DNA of 38,421 bases from Bryobacterales bacterium (GTDB lineage Bacteria > Acidobacteriota > Terriglobia > Bryobacterales > UBA6623): assembly GCA_028819235.1 (NCBI GenBank), contig JAPPMC010000076.1:1-38421 (forward strand), written 5' to 3'. Position 1 is the first letter of the stretch; every line of letters begins with the position of its first letter. Positions 19,495-27,342 of this stretch are shown here, piece after piece. Below the pieces are notes generated by a model. That model saw only the letters and a list, made by a program, of their open reading frames with translations, made no database searches and was not told the origin of the DNA. The position numbers and the translations under genes were made by a program.

Positions 19495-19533
19495 GTGAGG
19501 TCGAGGCGAGCCATCGTCCTATGATGGTCCGCT

Positions 19534-20460
19534 GTGGTCCCTGCCGACGAGACATTTGAGGGCACGTTCCCGTTCCAGCCGCGCTTCAGTTTGGCGCCCG
19601 GCTTCCGCATGCACTACGTGGACGAGGGAGAGGGCGAACCCATCGTCTGCCTCCACGGCGAACCGACCTGGGGCTATCTGTACCGCAAGCTCATCGGCCC
19701 GCTATCGCGCCACTGGCGCGTGATCGTGCCGGACCATATGGGATTCGGCAAGAGCGAGACGCCGCAGGACCGCGATTACACGCTCCAGACTCACGTGGAG
19801 AACCTGACTGCCCTGATTGATGATCTCGGACTGCGAGGCGTCACGTTCGTCGGCCAAGACTGGGGAGGTCCGATGCTCGCCGCCTACACGGTCCGGCACC
19901 CCAGCCGGGTCAGCCGGATCTTCTTGGCGAACGGCTTGTGCGGCTATGGAGGGGTGGTTGCGCCGCGGGGATCCCCCAAGCCCCCAAGACTGCACGAGTC
20001 GGAATGGTTCCGATGGGTCCGGTCCGGGCTAAAGGACGGCACTTACCAAACCACGATGCGCGACCTAGGCCGCAATGTTCGGGGCATCATGGAGCGCCTG
20101 GGATGCGAGGAGGGGCTGGACGACACGGCCGCGCGCGCCTACGCGTCGCCCTTCTCAAGCCCCGCGGAATGCAAGGGGGCCATCGAGTTCCCGCTAGACG
20201 TGGCGCTCGGCCGCATCGTGGACTACGTGCGAAGCGGGATCCCAGGCATCCCCGCCCTAAGGTCCAAGCCATCCATGCTGGCGGAGGGCATGCGCGACCG
20301 CGCCATACCTCCCGCGCTGGCAATCGCCGACTTCCGGGCGCTGTTCCCGGACGCCCCGATCCGCGAGATTGCCGACGCCGGCCACTTCTGCCAAGAGGAC
20401 GCCCCCGGAAGGCTGGCTGGCCTGATCGCCGGGTTCATGCGGGACACGCCGGCTTCCTGA
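19534..20460 (+). CDS. Haloalkane dehalogenase (alpha/beta hydrolase)
   Basis: This 308-residue alpha/beta-hydrolase is very like the DhlA (HLD-I) group, which hydrolyse carbon-halogen bonds to alcohols. HGEPTW (41-46) forms the oxyanion region. GQDWGG gives nucleophile Asp109 and halide-binding Trp110. GMRDRAIPP supplies Asp255 and DAGHFCQED supplies His284, a D-H-D triad. The cap region has EWFRWVR, in which Trp158 or Trp161 could be the second halide ligand as in DhlA. No signal peptide is seen, so it is cytoplasmic. The start is GTG at 19534; nearby ATGs are out of frame. It ends 12 bp from the convergent recR stop. Other HGEPTW hydrolases exist, so the substrate class is likely but not proven. 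Confidence 0.87.
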   Translation: MVPADETFEGTFPFQPRFSLAPGFRMHYVDEGEGEPIVCLHGEPTWGYLYRKLIGPLSRHWRVIVPDHMGFGKSETPQDRDYTLQTHVENLTALIDDLGLRGVTFVGQDWGGPMLAAYTVRHPSRVSRIFLANGLCGYGGVVAPRGSPKPPRLHESEWFRWVRSGLKDGTYQTTMRDLGRNVRGIMERLGCEEGLDDTAARAYASPFSSPAECKGAIEFPLDVALGRIVDYVRSGIPGIPALRSKPSMLAEGMRDRAIPPALAIADFRALFPDAPIREIADAGHFCQEDAPGRLAGLIAGFMRDTPAS

Positions 20461-20472
20461 GCGCGCCCGGCG

Positions 20473-21078
20473 TCAGAGCTCGCGCCGGCCCGCAATGGAC
20501 TCGCTCATGGTCGCTTCGTCCACGAATTCGAGGTCCGTGCCGATCGGGATGCCGAGGGCGATGCGGGAGACCTTCACATCCAGCGGCTTTAAGGTGCCCT
20601 TTAGGTAGGCGGCTGTGGCCTGCCCCTCCGTGGTCGGGCTGGTCGCCAGGATTATCTCCCTCAGAGTCACTTCCTTCATGCGCTCCAAGAGACTCTTGAT
20701 CATCAGGTCCTTGGGGTAGATGTTCCGCGAGGGTGCGAGCGCACCGTGCAGGATGTGGTAGACGCCGTTGTAGCTGCGGGTGCGCTCGACGAGCACGATG
20801 TTGTTGGGCTGCTCGAGCACACACACCAGGCTGTGGTCTCGGCGCGGATCGCTGCAGATCGAGCAAAGGTCGCCGTCTGCGATGTTGTTGCAGCGGCGGC
20901 ACAGCCGAATTCGTTCCCGCATCGAAAGGATCGCCCTAGCGAGCCCCTCGGCCTTCGCCCGGTCTACGTTCAGAAGGTGAAATGCCAGCCGCTGGGCCGA
21001 CTTGGCACCGATCCCCGGCAGGCGCTTGAGCTCGGCGACGAGGCTCGCCATCGGGGCCGCGAGATCCACTCTCGGCAT
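20473..21078 (-). CDS. recR: Recombination mediator RecR
   Basis: RecR acts with RecO (and RecF) to load RecA at single-stranded gaps. The 201 residues have the standard order: helix-hairpin-helix at 17-40 (LKRLPGIGAKSAQRLAFHLL), a four-Cys zinc finger C60-x2-C63 and C72-x2-C75, then a Toprim domain with VLEQPNNIVLVERT and ATSPTTEGQATAAYL, and the terminal PIGTDLEFVDEATMSESI with GRREL. The ATG is supported by AGGAGG seven bases upstream. It is the last gene of dnaX-ybaB-recR, a widely conserved order. Confidence 0.96.
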   Translation of the reverse strand: MPRVDLAAPMASLVAELKRLPGIGAKSAQRLAFHLLNVDRAKAEGLARAILSMRERIRLCRRCNNIADGDLCSICSDPRRDHSLVCVLEQPNNIVLVERTRSYNGVYHILHGALAPSRNIYPKDLMIKSLLERMKEVTLREIILATSPTTEGQATAAYLKGTLKPLDVKVSRIALGIPIGTDLEFVDEATMSESIAGRREL

Positions 21079-21108
21079 CCTTGGTCCTCCTAGGCTTCGG
21101 CTCGCGCG

Positions 21109-21432
21109 CTACGAGGGGCGGGCACCAATTCCCGGAAAACCGAGCAGGAAGCGGGACACGAGACCGCCTACACGCTTTTGCACTTCCGCGTCAACCCGGC
21201 GGGCGGCCTCGTTGCATGCGCCCCGCACGAGATCCTCCAGCATCTCGACGTCTTGTGCCGCCTCCGGCGAGATCGACACCGACAGCAGCGCACGGTGCCC
21301 GTTCATGCGCACGGTTACCATGCCTCCTCCCGTCGAAGCCTCGATCCGGATCTTGTCGATCTCCTCGTTCAGACGCTTCTGTGTCGAGGCCATCTCCTTC
21401 ATGTAGTTCTGCTGGCTGCCGGGCAGCATCAT
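21109..21432 (-). CDS. ybaB: YbaB/EbfC nucleoid-associated protein
   Basis: This 107-residue DNA-binding protein of the YbaB/EbfC family forms tweezer-like dimers. Seen are the N-terminal helix with MKEMASTQKRLNEEIDKIRI, the strand GGGMVTVRMNGH, and the acidic ISPEAAQDVEMLEDLVRGAC segment diagnostic of the family. It begins four bases after the dnaX stop. GAGGAG, seven bases before the ATG, lies inside the end of dnaX, so translation is probably coupled. A second ATG follows immediately and could also be used. Confidence 0.95.
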   Translation of the reverse strand: MMLPGSQQNYMKEMASTQKRLNEEIDKIRIEASTGGGMVTVRMNGHRALLSVSISPEAAQDVEMLEDLVRGACNEAARRVDAEVQKRVGGLVSRFLLGFPGIGARPS

Positions 21433-21436
21433 GGCC

Positions 21437-23068
21437 TTAACTCCTCAGGTCGGCGACCCCGACCAAGCGGCCGGGGTGGTGGTCGGTGATCGCCCGGACG
21501 GCCGGGTCGGCCTTGGCTCTCTCTTCGAAGCCAAGGGACGGCTGCTGCGAGTTCCCTGCAGCTTGCGCGTCGGCGCGGGCGGCAGGCGGGCGCGATGTCT
21601 CGTCGGCTTCGATGCTGATGCGGACCTTCTTGCCAACCGCACTCAGGGCCGCCGCCTCTAAGACCGGTCGCTGGAGTTCGAAGACCCCCTTCCGGTCGGA
21701 ATCCACGGTCAGCCGCAGAGTGCGACCGTCCAACTCTACCGTCCCGCCCTCCAGGATTTCGGTCACGGTCTCGGTGCCATCCGAGCTCCTGAGGCGGTGC
21801 AGAAGCTTGTCCTTGAGCGATAGCGGCGCTGCCGGCCGCTTTGCCTGCGGCTTGGGCGACGCTCGCCTGGAAGGGCCGCCTGTCGGAGGCGCAGCCGTCG
21901 GCCGCGAAACGCCGGAGGCTGGTGCCGGGATCGGATGGCTCGGCCTTCCCAAGCCTCCGATCACCTCCTCGATCGGCACCAATCGGGCGGCGTGAACAAG
22001 CTTCAGCAGGCCGACCTCGAGGCGGAAGCGCTGGTGGGTGCAGTCCTGAAGCTCCGAATACAGCGACAGCAGTAGGTTTACGAAGCGGGTCAGGTCATCT
22101 TCGGAGAAGTGGTCGATCCAAGGTCCGGCGGCTTCCCGCTCGCGAGCTCCGGCCGAGACGAGCCGCGTTCCGGTCCCCGCAAGCTTCATCACCAGCAGGT
22201 TTCGAAAGTGCCTGGCCAGTTCCCCGCAAAAGTACTGGGGGTGGTGTCCCTGCCGGAACATGTCGTCCACGGCCTTTAGCATTTCGGCCTGATCCGAGTC
22301 CCTGATCGCGGCCAGTATGCGGTCCGCGCTCTCGCTGGAAATGGCACCGATCAAGTTGCGGACTGCGGCGGCCTCAAGGCTGTTCCCGAACGCGGCGATT
22401 GCTTGGTCGAGCGCCGACAGCGAGTCGCGCACCGAGCCGTCGCCGGCCAAGGCGATGGCGGCCAATGCGTCGTCCTCCGCGGTTACGCCTTCGCTGTCGC
22501 AGATGCGCCCCAAGTGCTGCAAGACTTCGTCAATGTCGACAGGCTGGAACGCAAAGTGCTGGCACCGGGAGAGGATGGTTGCCGGGATGGCTTGGGGCTC
22601 GGTCGTGCAAAGGACGAAGACCATCCACTCGGGCGGCTCCTCAAGAGTCTTGAGAAGGGCATTGAAGGCGTCCGTCGTGATCTGGTGCGCCTCGTCGATG
22701 ATGAAGATCTTGTAGCGGTCACGCACGGGGCGGTACTGCACGTTCTGGCGCAGCCGGCGCATCTCGTCAATGCCGCGGTTGGAGGCGGCATCGATCTCGA
22801 CCACGTCAAGCGCACCGCCGGCGGCGATCTCTTGGCAAACCGGAGAGTTCGGGTCGGGCTTGGGCGTAGGGCCCTGCTCGCAGTTGAGGGCCATGGCCAG
22901 AATGCGGGCCGTCGTCGTCTTGCCCGTGCCGCGGGGCCCGGAAAAGATGTAGGCGTGCCCGACGCGGCCCTGCTCAATGGCGTTCCGCAGGGTCTGCTTG
23001 ATGTGGCCCTGGCCGAGGAGCTCTTCGAACGTCTGCGGCCGGTACTTGCGCGCGATGACCTGGTACAT
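21437..23068 (-). CDS. dnaX: DNA polymerase III subunit gamma/tau
   Basis: This is the clamp-loader ATPase that opens the sliding clamp and organises the replisome. The 543 residues start YQVIARKYRPQTFEELLGQ, with Walker A GPRGTGKT (44-51), Walker B FIIDEAHQ, and the sensor region TTEPQAIPATILSRCQHFAF. The C-terminal about 180 residues are a Pro/Ala-rich linker plus a short tau-like domain. The zinc module is degenerate: Cys63 and Cys78 are kept, but the two middle cysteines are replaced by Asp72 and Ser75. No slippery heptamer for a gamma frameshift was noticed. The ATG at 23068 lies only about 30 bases from the 3' end of the SRP RNA gene; its ribosome-binding site is weak. Confidence 0.96.
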   Translation of the reverse strand: MYQVIARKYRPQTFEELLGQGHIKQTLRNAIEQGRVGHAYIFSGPRGTGKTTTARILAMALNCEQGPTPKPDPNSPVCQEIAAGGALDVVEIDAASNRGIDEMRRLRQNVQYRPVRDRYKIFIIDEAHQITTDAFNALLKTLEEPPEWMVFVLCTTEPQAIPATILSRCQHFAFQPVDIDEVLQHLGRICDSEGVTAEDDALAAIALAGDGSVRDSLSALDQAIAAFGNSLEAAAVRNLIGAISSESADRILAAIRDSDQAEMLKAVDDMFRQGHHPQYFCGELARHFRNLLVMKLAGTGTRLVSAGAREREAAGPWIDHFSEDDLTRFVNLLLSLYSELQDCTHQRFRLEVGLLKLVHAARLVPIEEVIGGLGRPSHPIPAPASGVSRPTAAPPTGGPSRRASPKPQAKRPAAPLSLKDKLLHRLRSSDGTETVTEILEGGTVELDGRTLRLTVDSDRKGVFELQRPVLEAAALSAVGKKVRISIEADETSRPPAARADAQAAGNSQQPSLGFEERAKADPAVRAITDHHPGRLVGVADLRS

Positions 23069-23095
23069 ACGTGGAACCGTCGCGGCGCGGTGGAT

Positions 23096-23188
23096 GGACC
23101 CCGGAGTGACCGCGGCACGCGGCAGAGGCCGCTACCGTTGCTTCCTCCCGGACCTGGCGGGGTTCACAGCATCCCGCTGCACGGATCC
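23096..23188 (-). ncRNA. ffs: Bacterial small signal recognition particle RNA (4.5S)
   Basis: The minus strand carries the invariant SRP core GCCAGGTCCGGGAGGAAGCA (tetraloop and symmetric loop of helix 8), followed by CGTGCCGCGGTCA-type 3' sequence. The outer ends GGATCC (23183-23188) and GGGTCC (23096-23101) pair, including a G-U, which closes a hairpin of about 93 nt, the size of the small SRP RNA of most Gram-negative bacteria. True ends may be a few bases further out. On the minus strand TAGACT at 23203-23208 could be the -10 box. The RNA binds Ffh for co-translational membrane targeting. Location directly before dnaX is common. Confidence 0.88.
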
Positions 23189-23190
23189 GA

Positions 23191-23538
23191 GGCCCGCTAC
23201 AAGTCTAGCACCGTGCTCCACCCCCAGATTCCCCGACCGTAGCTGCCTCAGATGAGTCGCCGCCGCAACTCGTCAACCACGACTAGACTGGCGACCCGTA
23301 CCCTGAGCGTGGAGAGGAAGCAGCACCAGACACTTCATTGCCTATGCACAGCGTGTCCGTCCGACCACGAGTCCATTACCACCCCTTCTGTTGACAGATT
23401 AGGAGACGACGTACACGCCGACAGCCGCCCGATCCGACCACCGGCTTGGCCCAACGGGTCGATCGAAGCTACCACAGCCAGAGTCGGGATTGCTCGTTCC
23501 CTCCCGAAAATTGCGAGCACTCGGTCTTCGCGAGTACC
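23191..23538. other. Intergenic between ffs and the defence-like cassette
   Basis: No gene is supported. The region should contain divergent promoters: one for ffs-dnaX (see the TAGACT near 23203) and one for the plus-strand cassette. A perfect TTGACA lies at 23391-23396 on the plus strand but lacks a -10 box at normal spacing. GC content falls from core-like to AT-richer across this interval, marking the left edge of the inserted cassette. Confidence 0.4.
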
Positions 23539-25203
23539 ATGGAGACGCTAGACGGCTTCATAGTTCGTCAACTCCAATCCTCCGTTAGAGACGTGCTCGA
23601 CCACGAACCAACCACAAGGCACCGCGAGCATGCATCGACAGCAGGCCAGGCACCGCCCTCGGTCTGGGTAGTTCGTGCACACCCACCCACACTTCTAGAA
23701 CACTTCGTGGATTCAGGATACGTCGGCGTCGGTTGGATTGATTCGTCCTCCCTCCGCGATCAGAACGAGGTATGGGCACGTGTAAGCGATTCATTCCTAG
23801 AAAAGCGAGAATACATCTATGACCAACTATGCGAATTCCGTTTTGAAATGCGTAAAGGAGACTACGTAATCTCACCCTCAATGGACGAGAAGTCGTTCCG
23901 TTTCGGGACGATCCTCAGCTCATGTCACTCTAACACGCACCTCGATCGTTCCTCAATCTTGAACATTCGTCAAGTCGATTGGGCTCGACGCACACAGAAC
24001 ACATCGGGCATTAGTGGCACATTCCGCCGTACACTTCAGACGAACCGGGTTGTCTTTGGTTTAAGACATCCGCACGAGGTTCTGCGCTTGATCGCCATCA
24101 CTCCTGACGAAGATGGTTTTGAGCCCGAACGCGACGACCCGACCGAGAGTATCGAACAGCCTTTTGATCCAGCCAGAATCAAAGTCCGACCACTGCGACT
24201 AACCGTTAGCCTATTGGTTTCAAGAGTAGAACATGAGGAAATCGATCTTAGCCCCGACTTTCAACGACAGGCCGGGATTTGGAACCTCCAGCAGAAGAGC
24301 CGACTGATCGAGTCTCTACTCTTGTGCATTCCGATCCCGGTATTCTATGTAGCAGAGAACAAAGATGGGAATTGGGCCATCGTAGATGGCCTTCAGAGAA
24401 TATTCACAATCTACTCCTTCGCGAATAATGAATTTCAGCTCAAATACTTGGAATATCGTCAGGAGTTCAATGGTGCTACATACGACGATTTGCCTCGTCC
24501 CATACAGCGCCGCATTAATGAAACACAATTGCATTTCAATGTGATCGAATACGGCACTCCAGAAGAAGTAATGTTCAATATATTTCACCGCATCAACACC
24601 GGAGGAAAGCCACTCAATGGTCAAGAAATCCGCCATGCACTTCACAGGGGAGACAATTGCCGAAAGCTATTGTCTCAACTTGCAGGGTCTTCAGAGTTCC
24701 GAACCGCAACGGACGAGTCTGTCAAGAGTCATCGGATGGCTGATCAAGAGTGTGTCTTGCGATTCCTTGCATTTCATATCGACCCTTGGGAAGAATATTC
24801 AGGTAAATCTCTTGATGTCTACTTGGGTCAAGCGATGGACAAGATTGAGGGAATGTCCGTCGCAACCCGTCAAACTCTCAAAGCAGATTTCGTTCGGGCA
24901 ATGGATGCCGCCCAGCAGCTATTTGGAGAGTACGCATTCCGTAAGTCCGGTCTTCAGGGTGGGCCAAGAAGTCCGATTAGTAGACCCCTCTTCGAGGCAT
25001 GGTCGGTAGCACTTGCAAGGTGTTCAGAATCCGATATACGTCGCCTGATCGATCGAAGGGTGAAAGTTCAAGAGAGATTCAATGAGCTGATCGTCTCTGA
25101 TCCTGAGTTCGAGAAATCAATCTCGTCTGCCACCGCGACAAAATGGCGCATTAAGAAGCGCTTTCAAGCAGTCAACGATCTAGTTCAGGAGCTCAGCTCT
25201 TGA
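23539..25203 (+). CDS. DUF262 (GmrSD/ParB-like) protein with extra N-terminal domain
   Basis: This 554-residue first gene of the three-gene cassette has two parts. Residues about 43-170 (WVVRAH, GYVGVGW, FRFEMRKGDYVISP) look like the N-terminal domain found in some Mrr-type restriction proteins, possibly a PUA/EVE-like sensor; this is tentative. Residues about 215-554 are a DUF262 domain: LSPDFQRQAGIWNLQQKSRL, IVDGLQRIFT with DGLQR (283-287) in place of the usual DGQQR, and IFHRINTGGKPLNGQEIR. The C-terminal FEAWSVALAR block also fits the family. DUF262 proteins include GmrS and SspE and couple NTP hydrolysis to DNA attack. No DUF1524 HNH nuclease domain is seen. ATG 23539 is preferred over the TTG at 23446. 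Its stop overlaps the next start in TGATG. GC is about 43-48%. Confidence 0.85.
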   Translation: METLDGFIVRQLQSSVRDVLDHEPTTRHREHASTAGQAPPSVWVVRAHPPTLLEHFVDSGYVGVGWIDSSSLRDQNEVWARVSDSFLEKREYIYDQLCEFRFEMRKGDYVISPSMDEKSFRFGTILSSCHSNTHLDRSSILNIRQVDWARRTQNTSGISGTFRRTLQTNRVVFGLRHPHEVLRLIAITPDEDGFEPERDDPTESIEQPFDPARIKVRPLRLTVSLLVSRVEHEEIDLSPDFQRQAGIWNLQQKSRLIESLLLCIPIPVFYVAENKDGNWAIVDGLQRIFTIYSFANNEFQLKYLEYRQEFNGATYDDLPRPIQRRINETQLHFNVIEYGTPEEVMFNIFHRINTGGKPLNGQEIRHALHRGDNCRKLLSQLAGSSEFRTATDESVKSHRMADQECVLRFLAFHIDPWEEYSGKSLDVYLGQAMDKIEGMSVATRQTLKADFVRAMDAAQQLFGEYAFRKSGLQGGPRSPISRPLFEAWSVALARCSESDIRRLIDRRVKVQERFNELIVSDPEFEKSISSATATKWRIKKRFQAVNDLVQELSS

Positions 25204-26315
25204 TGCTCGAAAAGATTGAGATCTGTAATTTCAAATGCTTTGAGGAATTGAAGCTAAGGTGTGCTCCCATAACTCTATTATGCGGACTAAATGGAATGGG
25301 TAAGAGCTCTGTAATTCAAGCCATCCTTTTGCTACGGCAATCATTCCAAGCGGGCCGACTTCAGAAAGGACAGTTGGTATTGGGTGGCGCTCTACTAGAC
25401 TTGGGAACAAGCACAGATGTGTTCTTTGAAGACGCTGATAATGAAACGCTTGGGTTTGGTATCCACATTCATGGGGAGGCAGAGCCTTGGTTCCGATCGT
25501 TCGATTATATCAGAGATGTAGAGCAGCTTGAGGCAACCCCAGCTCAAGCAACAATCTCGGAACGTCTATCTCAAGTTCCGCCGTTCGGCGGCCAAGTGAT
25601 CTATGTCGAAGCGGATCGCGTTGGTCCCAGAACTCTTTATCCGCAATCGAAAATCTTGGCCCAAATGGGGGACTTCGGCAAGCGAGGGCAGATGGCTTGG
25701 AACCTTCTTCATGATAGGCAATTTGATCTGATGGACTCGCGCGACGCTCGTTGTGAAGGCCTTGCCAGACGCAGAATGATTGATGCTGTAGACCATTGGC
25801 TTCAAGATGTTAGCCCCGGCGCACATCTGGAACTTCGGGCAATTCGTGAGGCCGATTCGATAACAGCAGGCTTTAGATTTGATCGAGACGGAGACGTAGT
25901 GACAAGTCGCTACCGTGCAACCAATGTCGGTTTTGGACTGTCGTACGTTCTGCCTGTCCTGCTAGCGATGCTGTCAGAAGGTGGAACATTGGTGCTGATC
26001 GAGAATCCCGAGGCTCATCTTCATCCGCGCGGCCAAACAAGGTTGGCTGAACTGGCCGTACGGGCAGCGTGTTCTGGCGTACAGCTCTTTGTCGAGACAC
26101 ACAGCGATCATTTCCTTGACGGCGTTCGGATCGCCGTCCGAAACGGTCTACTCGCTCCGGAAGACATCGCAATACACTACTTTGAACGCAGTGGTACAAG
26201 AGCCGTTGTTTCATCACCGGTGCTCGATTGTGACGGAAGGCTGTCACACTGGCCGGTCGGGTTTTTTGATCAGCATCAGGACAATCTTGTCAAACTTCTA
26301 GTTCCACGGAAGTAG
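25203..26315 (+). CDS. AAA ATPase, DUF3696 / OLD-like
   Basis: This 370-residue SMC/RecF-like ATPase is the second gene of the cassette. It starts LEKIEICNFKCFEEL, the typical first strand of the OLD/RecF group. Walker A is GLNGMGKSS (28-36). The sequence TNVGFGLSYVLPVLLAML resembles the signature region. Walker B is LVLIENPEAHLHPRGQT (from 263), followed by VETHSDHFLDGVR (from 297). The ending WPVGFFDQHQDNLVKLL is typical of the DUF3696 tail. No Toprim or nuclease domain is fused, unlike GajA or OLD. The ATG at 25203 overlaps the upstream stop by one base (TGATG), so translation is coupled. ATPases of this shape drive many anti-phage systems; the partner proteins would supply the effector. 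Confidence 0.88.
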   Translation: MLEKIEICNFKCFEELKLRCAPITLLCGLNGMGKSSVIQAILLLRQSFQAGRLQKGQLVLGGALLDLGTSTDVFFEDADNETLGFGIHIHGEAEPWFRSFDYIRDVEQLEATPAQATISERLSQVPPFGGQVIYVEADRVGPRTLYPQSKILAQMGDFGKRGQMAWNLLHDRQFDLMDSRDARCEGLARRRMIDAVDHWLQDVSPGAHLELRAIREADSITAGFRFDRDGDVVTSRYRATNVGFGLSYVLPVLLAMLSEGGTLVLIENPEAHLHPRGQTRLAELAVRAACSGVQLFVETHSDHFLDGVRIAVRNGLLAPEDIAIHYFERSGTRAVVSSPVLDCDGRLSHWPVGFFDQHQDNLVKLLVPRK

Positions 26316-26316
26316 G

Positions 26317-27261
26317 ATGCGGGAGATGGTCTTGAACCATGCCAGTTTCTTGTCTAATGATTGGCATGGAACGCTAATCGACCTAAAAGGCATCTCTGAG
26401 GGCATGGCACGTCTTGTCGATGCGGGGACAGTATCAAATGTCTTGAGGATGCATCAACATTCTCACGAGACGTTCCTAGTAGAGAATCGCACACTATTAG
26501 ACGCAATTCTGGATCTGTTGAATACTCGCTGCTGTCGAGAGCAAGCGAAATTCTGGCTCACCTTAGCCACGATGGTGCCGTTGTGCAGCCAATTGGATAC
26601 GGTCGTCCGTGACAGAATGCTCGGTTGTGCTACTAGGACGTTGGAGGGCATAGATGGTGATCCGCTGCTGTTGTGTATACTCATCGATGCTGTTGCGATT
26701 AGCTGTCCATCACGGGCACATTGGGATCGAGATCGTATTACCATAAGTTTTGAGGAGATCTTGCCGGACGAATCGTTCGAAGCAAGAGAAGAAGCAATCG
26801 ACAATTTAGCCAGAGCGGAGCATGCCCGAGCAATCATCGTGCGACATCAGCGCAAGTTGTGGCGTGAATGCGATGATTACACTGAATTGTGGCATCTCCG
26901 AGGTGTAATGTTTCCAAACCTATTGTTCGGTCCCGACGTTGAACGCCATCTTGCTTGGTTGAATCCCGGGTGGATTCACACTGTAGCGAATAGGCTAGGG
27001 GAGCTCGATCAGTCGGTATACAAATGGGGGCAGTCGGGAGGGGACTTGCCTCAATGGAGTTGTAAGGTTAGCTTCGAGAGTGAGTCCACACTTGCGAATC
27101 CAAAGCTCCGAGAGAAGAGGCGGTTTAGATCTATTGGTGGAACGACTACTTTGTTCTGTTGGCACGCACGCTTTGGCTCCCAAGGTCGAATTCATATGCG
27201 AATTGACGCGAACGTGCGGGTGGTTGAAATTGGCTATATTGGGTTGCATCTGCCGATATAG
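26317..27261 (+). CDS. Unrecognised protein, third gene of the DUF262-ATPase cassette
   Basis: This 314-residue protein matches no family I can name. The N-terminal two thirds look alpha-helical and soluble with no membrane segment. The last about 50 residues (KRRFRSIGGTTTLFCWHARF, QGRIHMRIDANVRVVEIGYI, then GLHLPI) form alternating strands with a Trp-His pair and an IGYIGxHL ending. I associate this block with hypothetical proteins encoded near ATPases, and its strand pattern recalls RelE/HigB-like toxins; both points are impressions, not matches. The ATG begins one base after the ATPase stop, so it is part of the same operon. Low GC is shared with its neighbours. It could be the toxin or effector, or a specificity subunit. 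Confidence 0.75.
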   Translation: MREMVLNHASFLSNDWHGTLIDLKGISEGMARLVDAGTVSNVLRMHQHSHETFLVENRTLLDAILDLLNTRCCREQAKFWLTLATMVPLCSQLDTVVRDRMLGCATRTLEGIDGDPLLLCILIDAVAISCPSRAHWDRDRITISFEEILPDESFEAREEAIDNLARAEHARAIIVRHQRKLWRECDDYTELWHLRGVMFPNLLFGPDVERHLAWLNPGWIHTVANRLGELDQSVYKWGQSGGDLPQWSCKVSFESESTLANPKLREKRRFRSIGGTTTLFCWHARFGSQGRIHMRIDANVRVVEIGYIGLHLPI

Positions 27262-27342
27262 CGTTGCGAGCCGCAGTATCGGCAACCGGTCCAGCTACTT
27301 GAGCGACCCTTCCCGTGGGGGCTCGGAGGGAATCTGAGGTGG

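Noticed and set aside
21437..22200. Programmed frameshift in dnaX producing gamma
   Set aside because: No A-rich slippery heptamer was found in this GC-rich gene.
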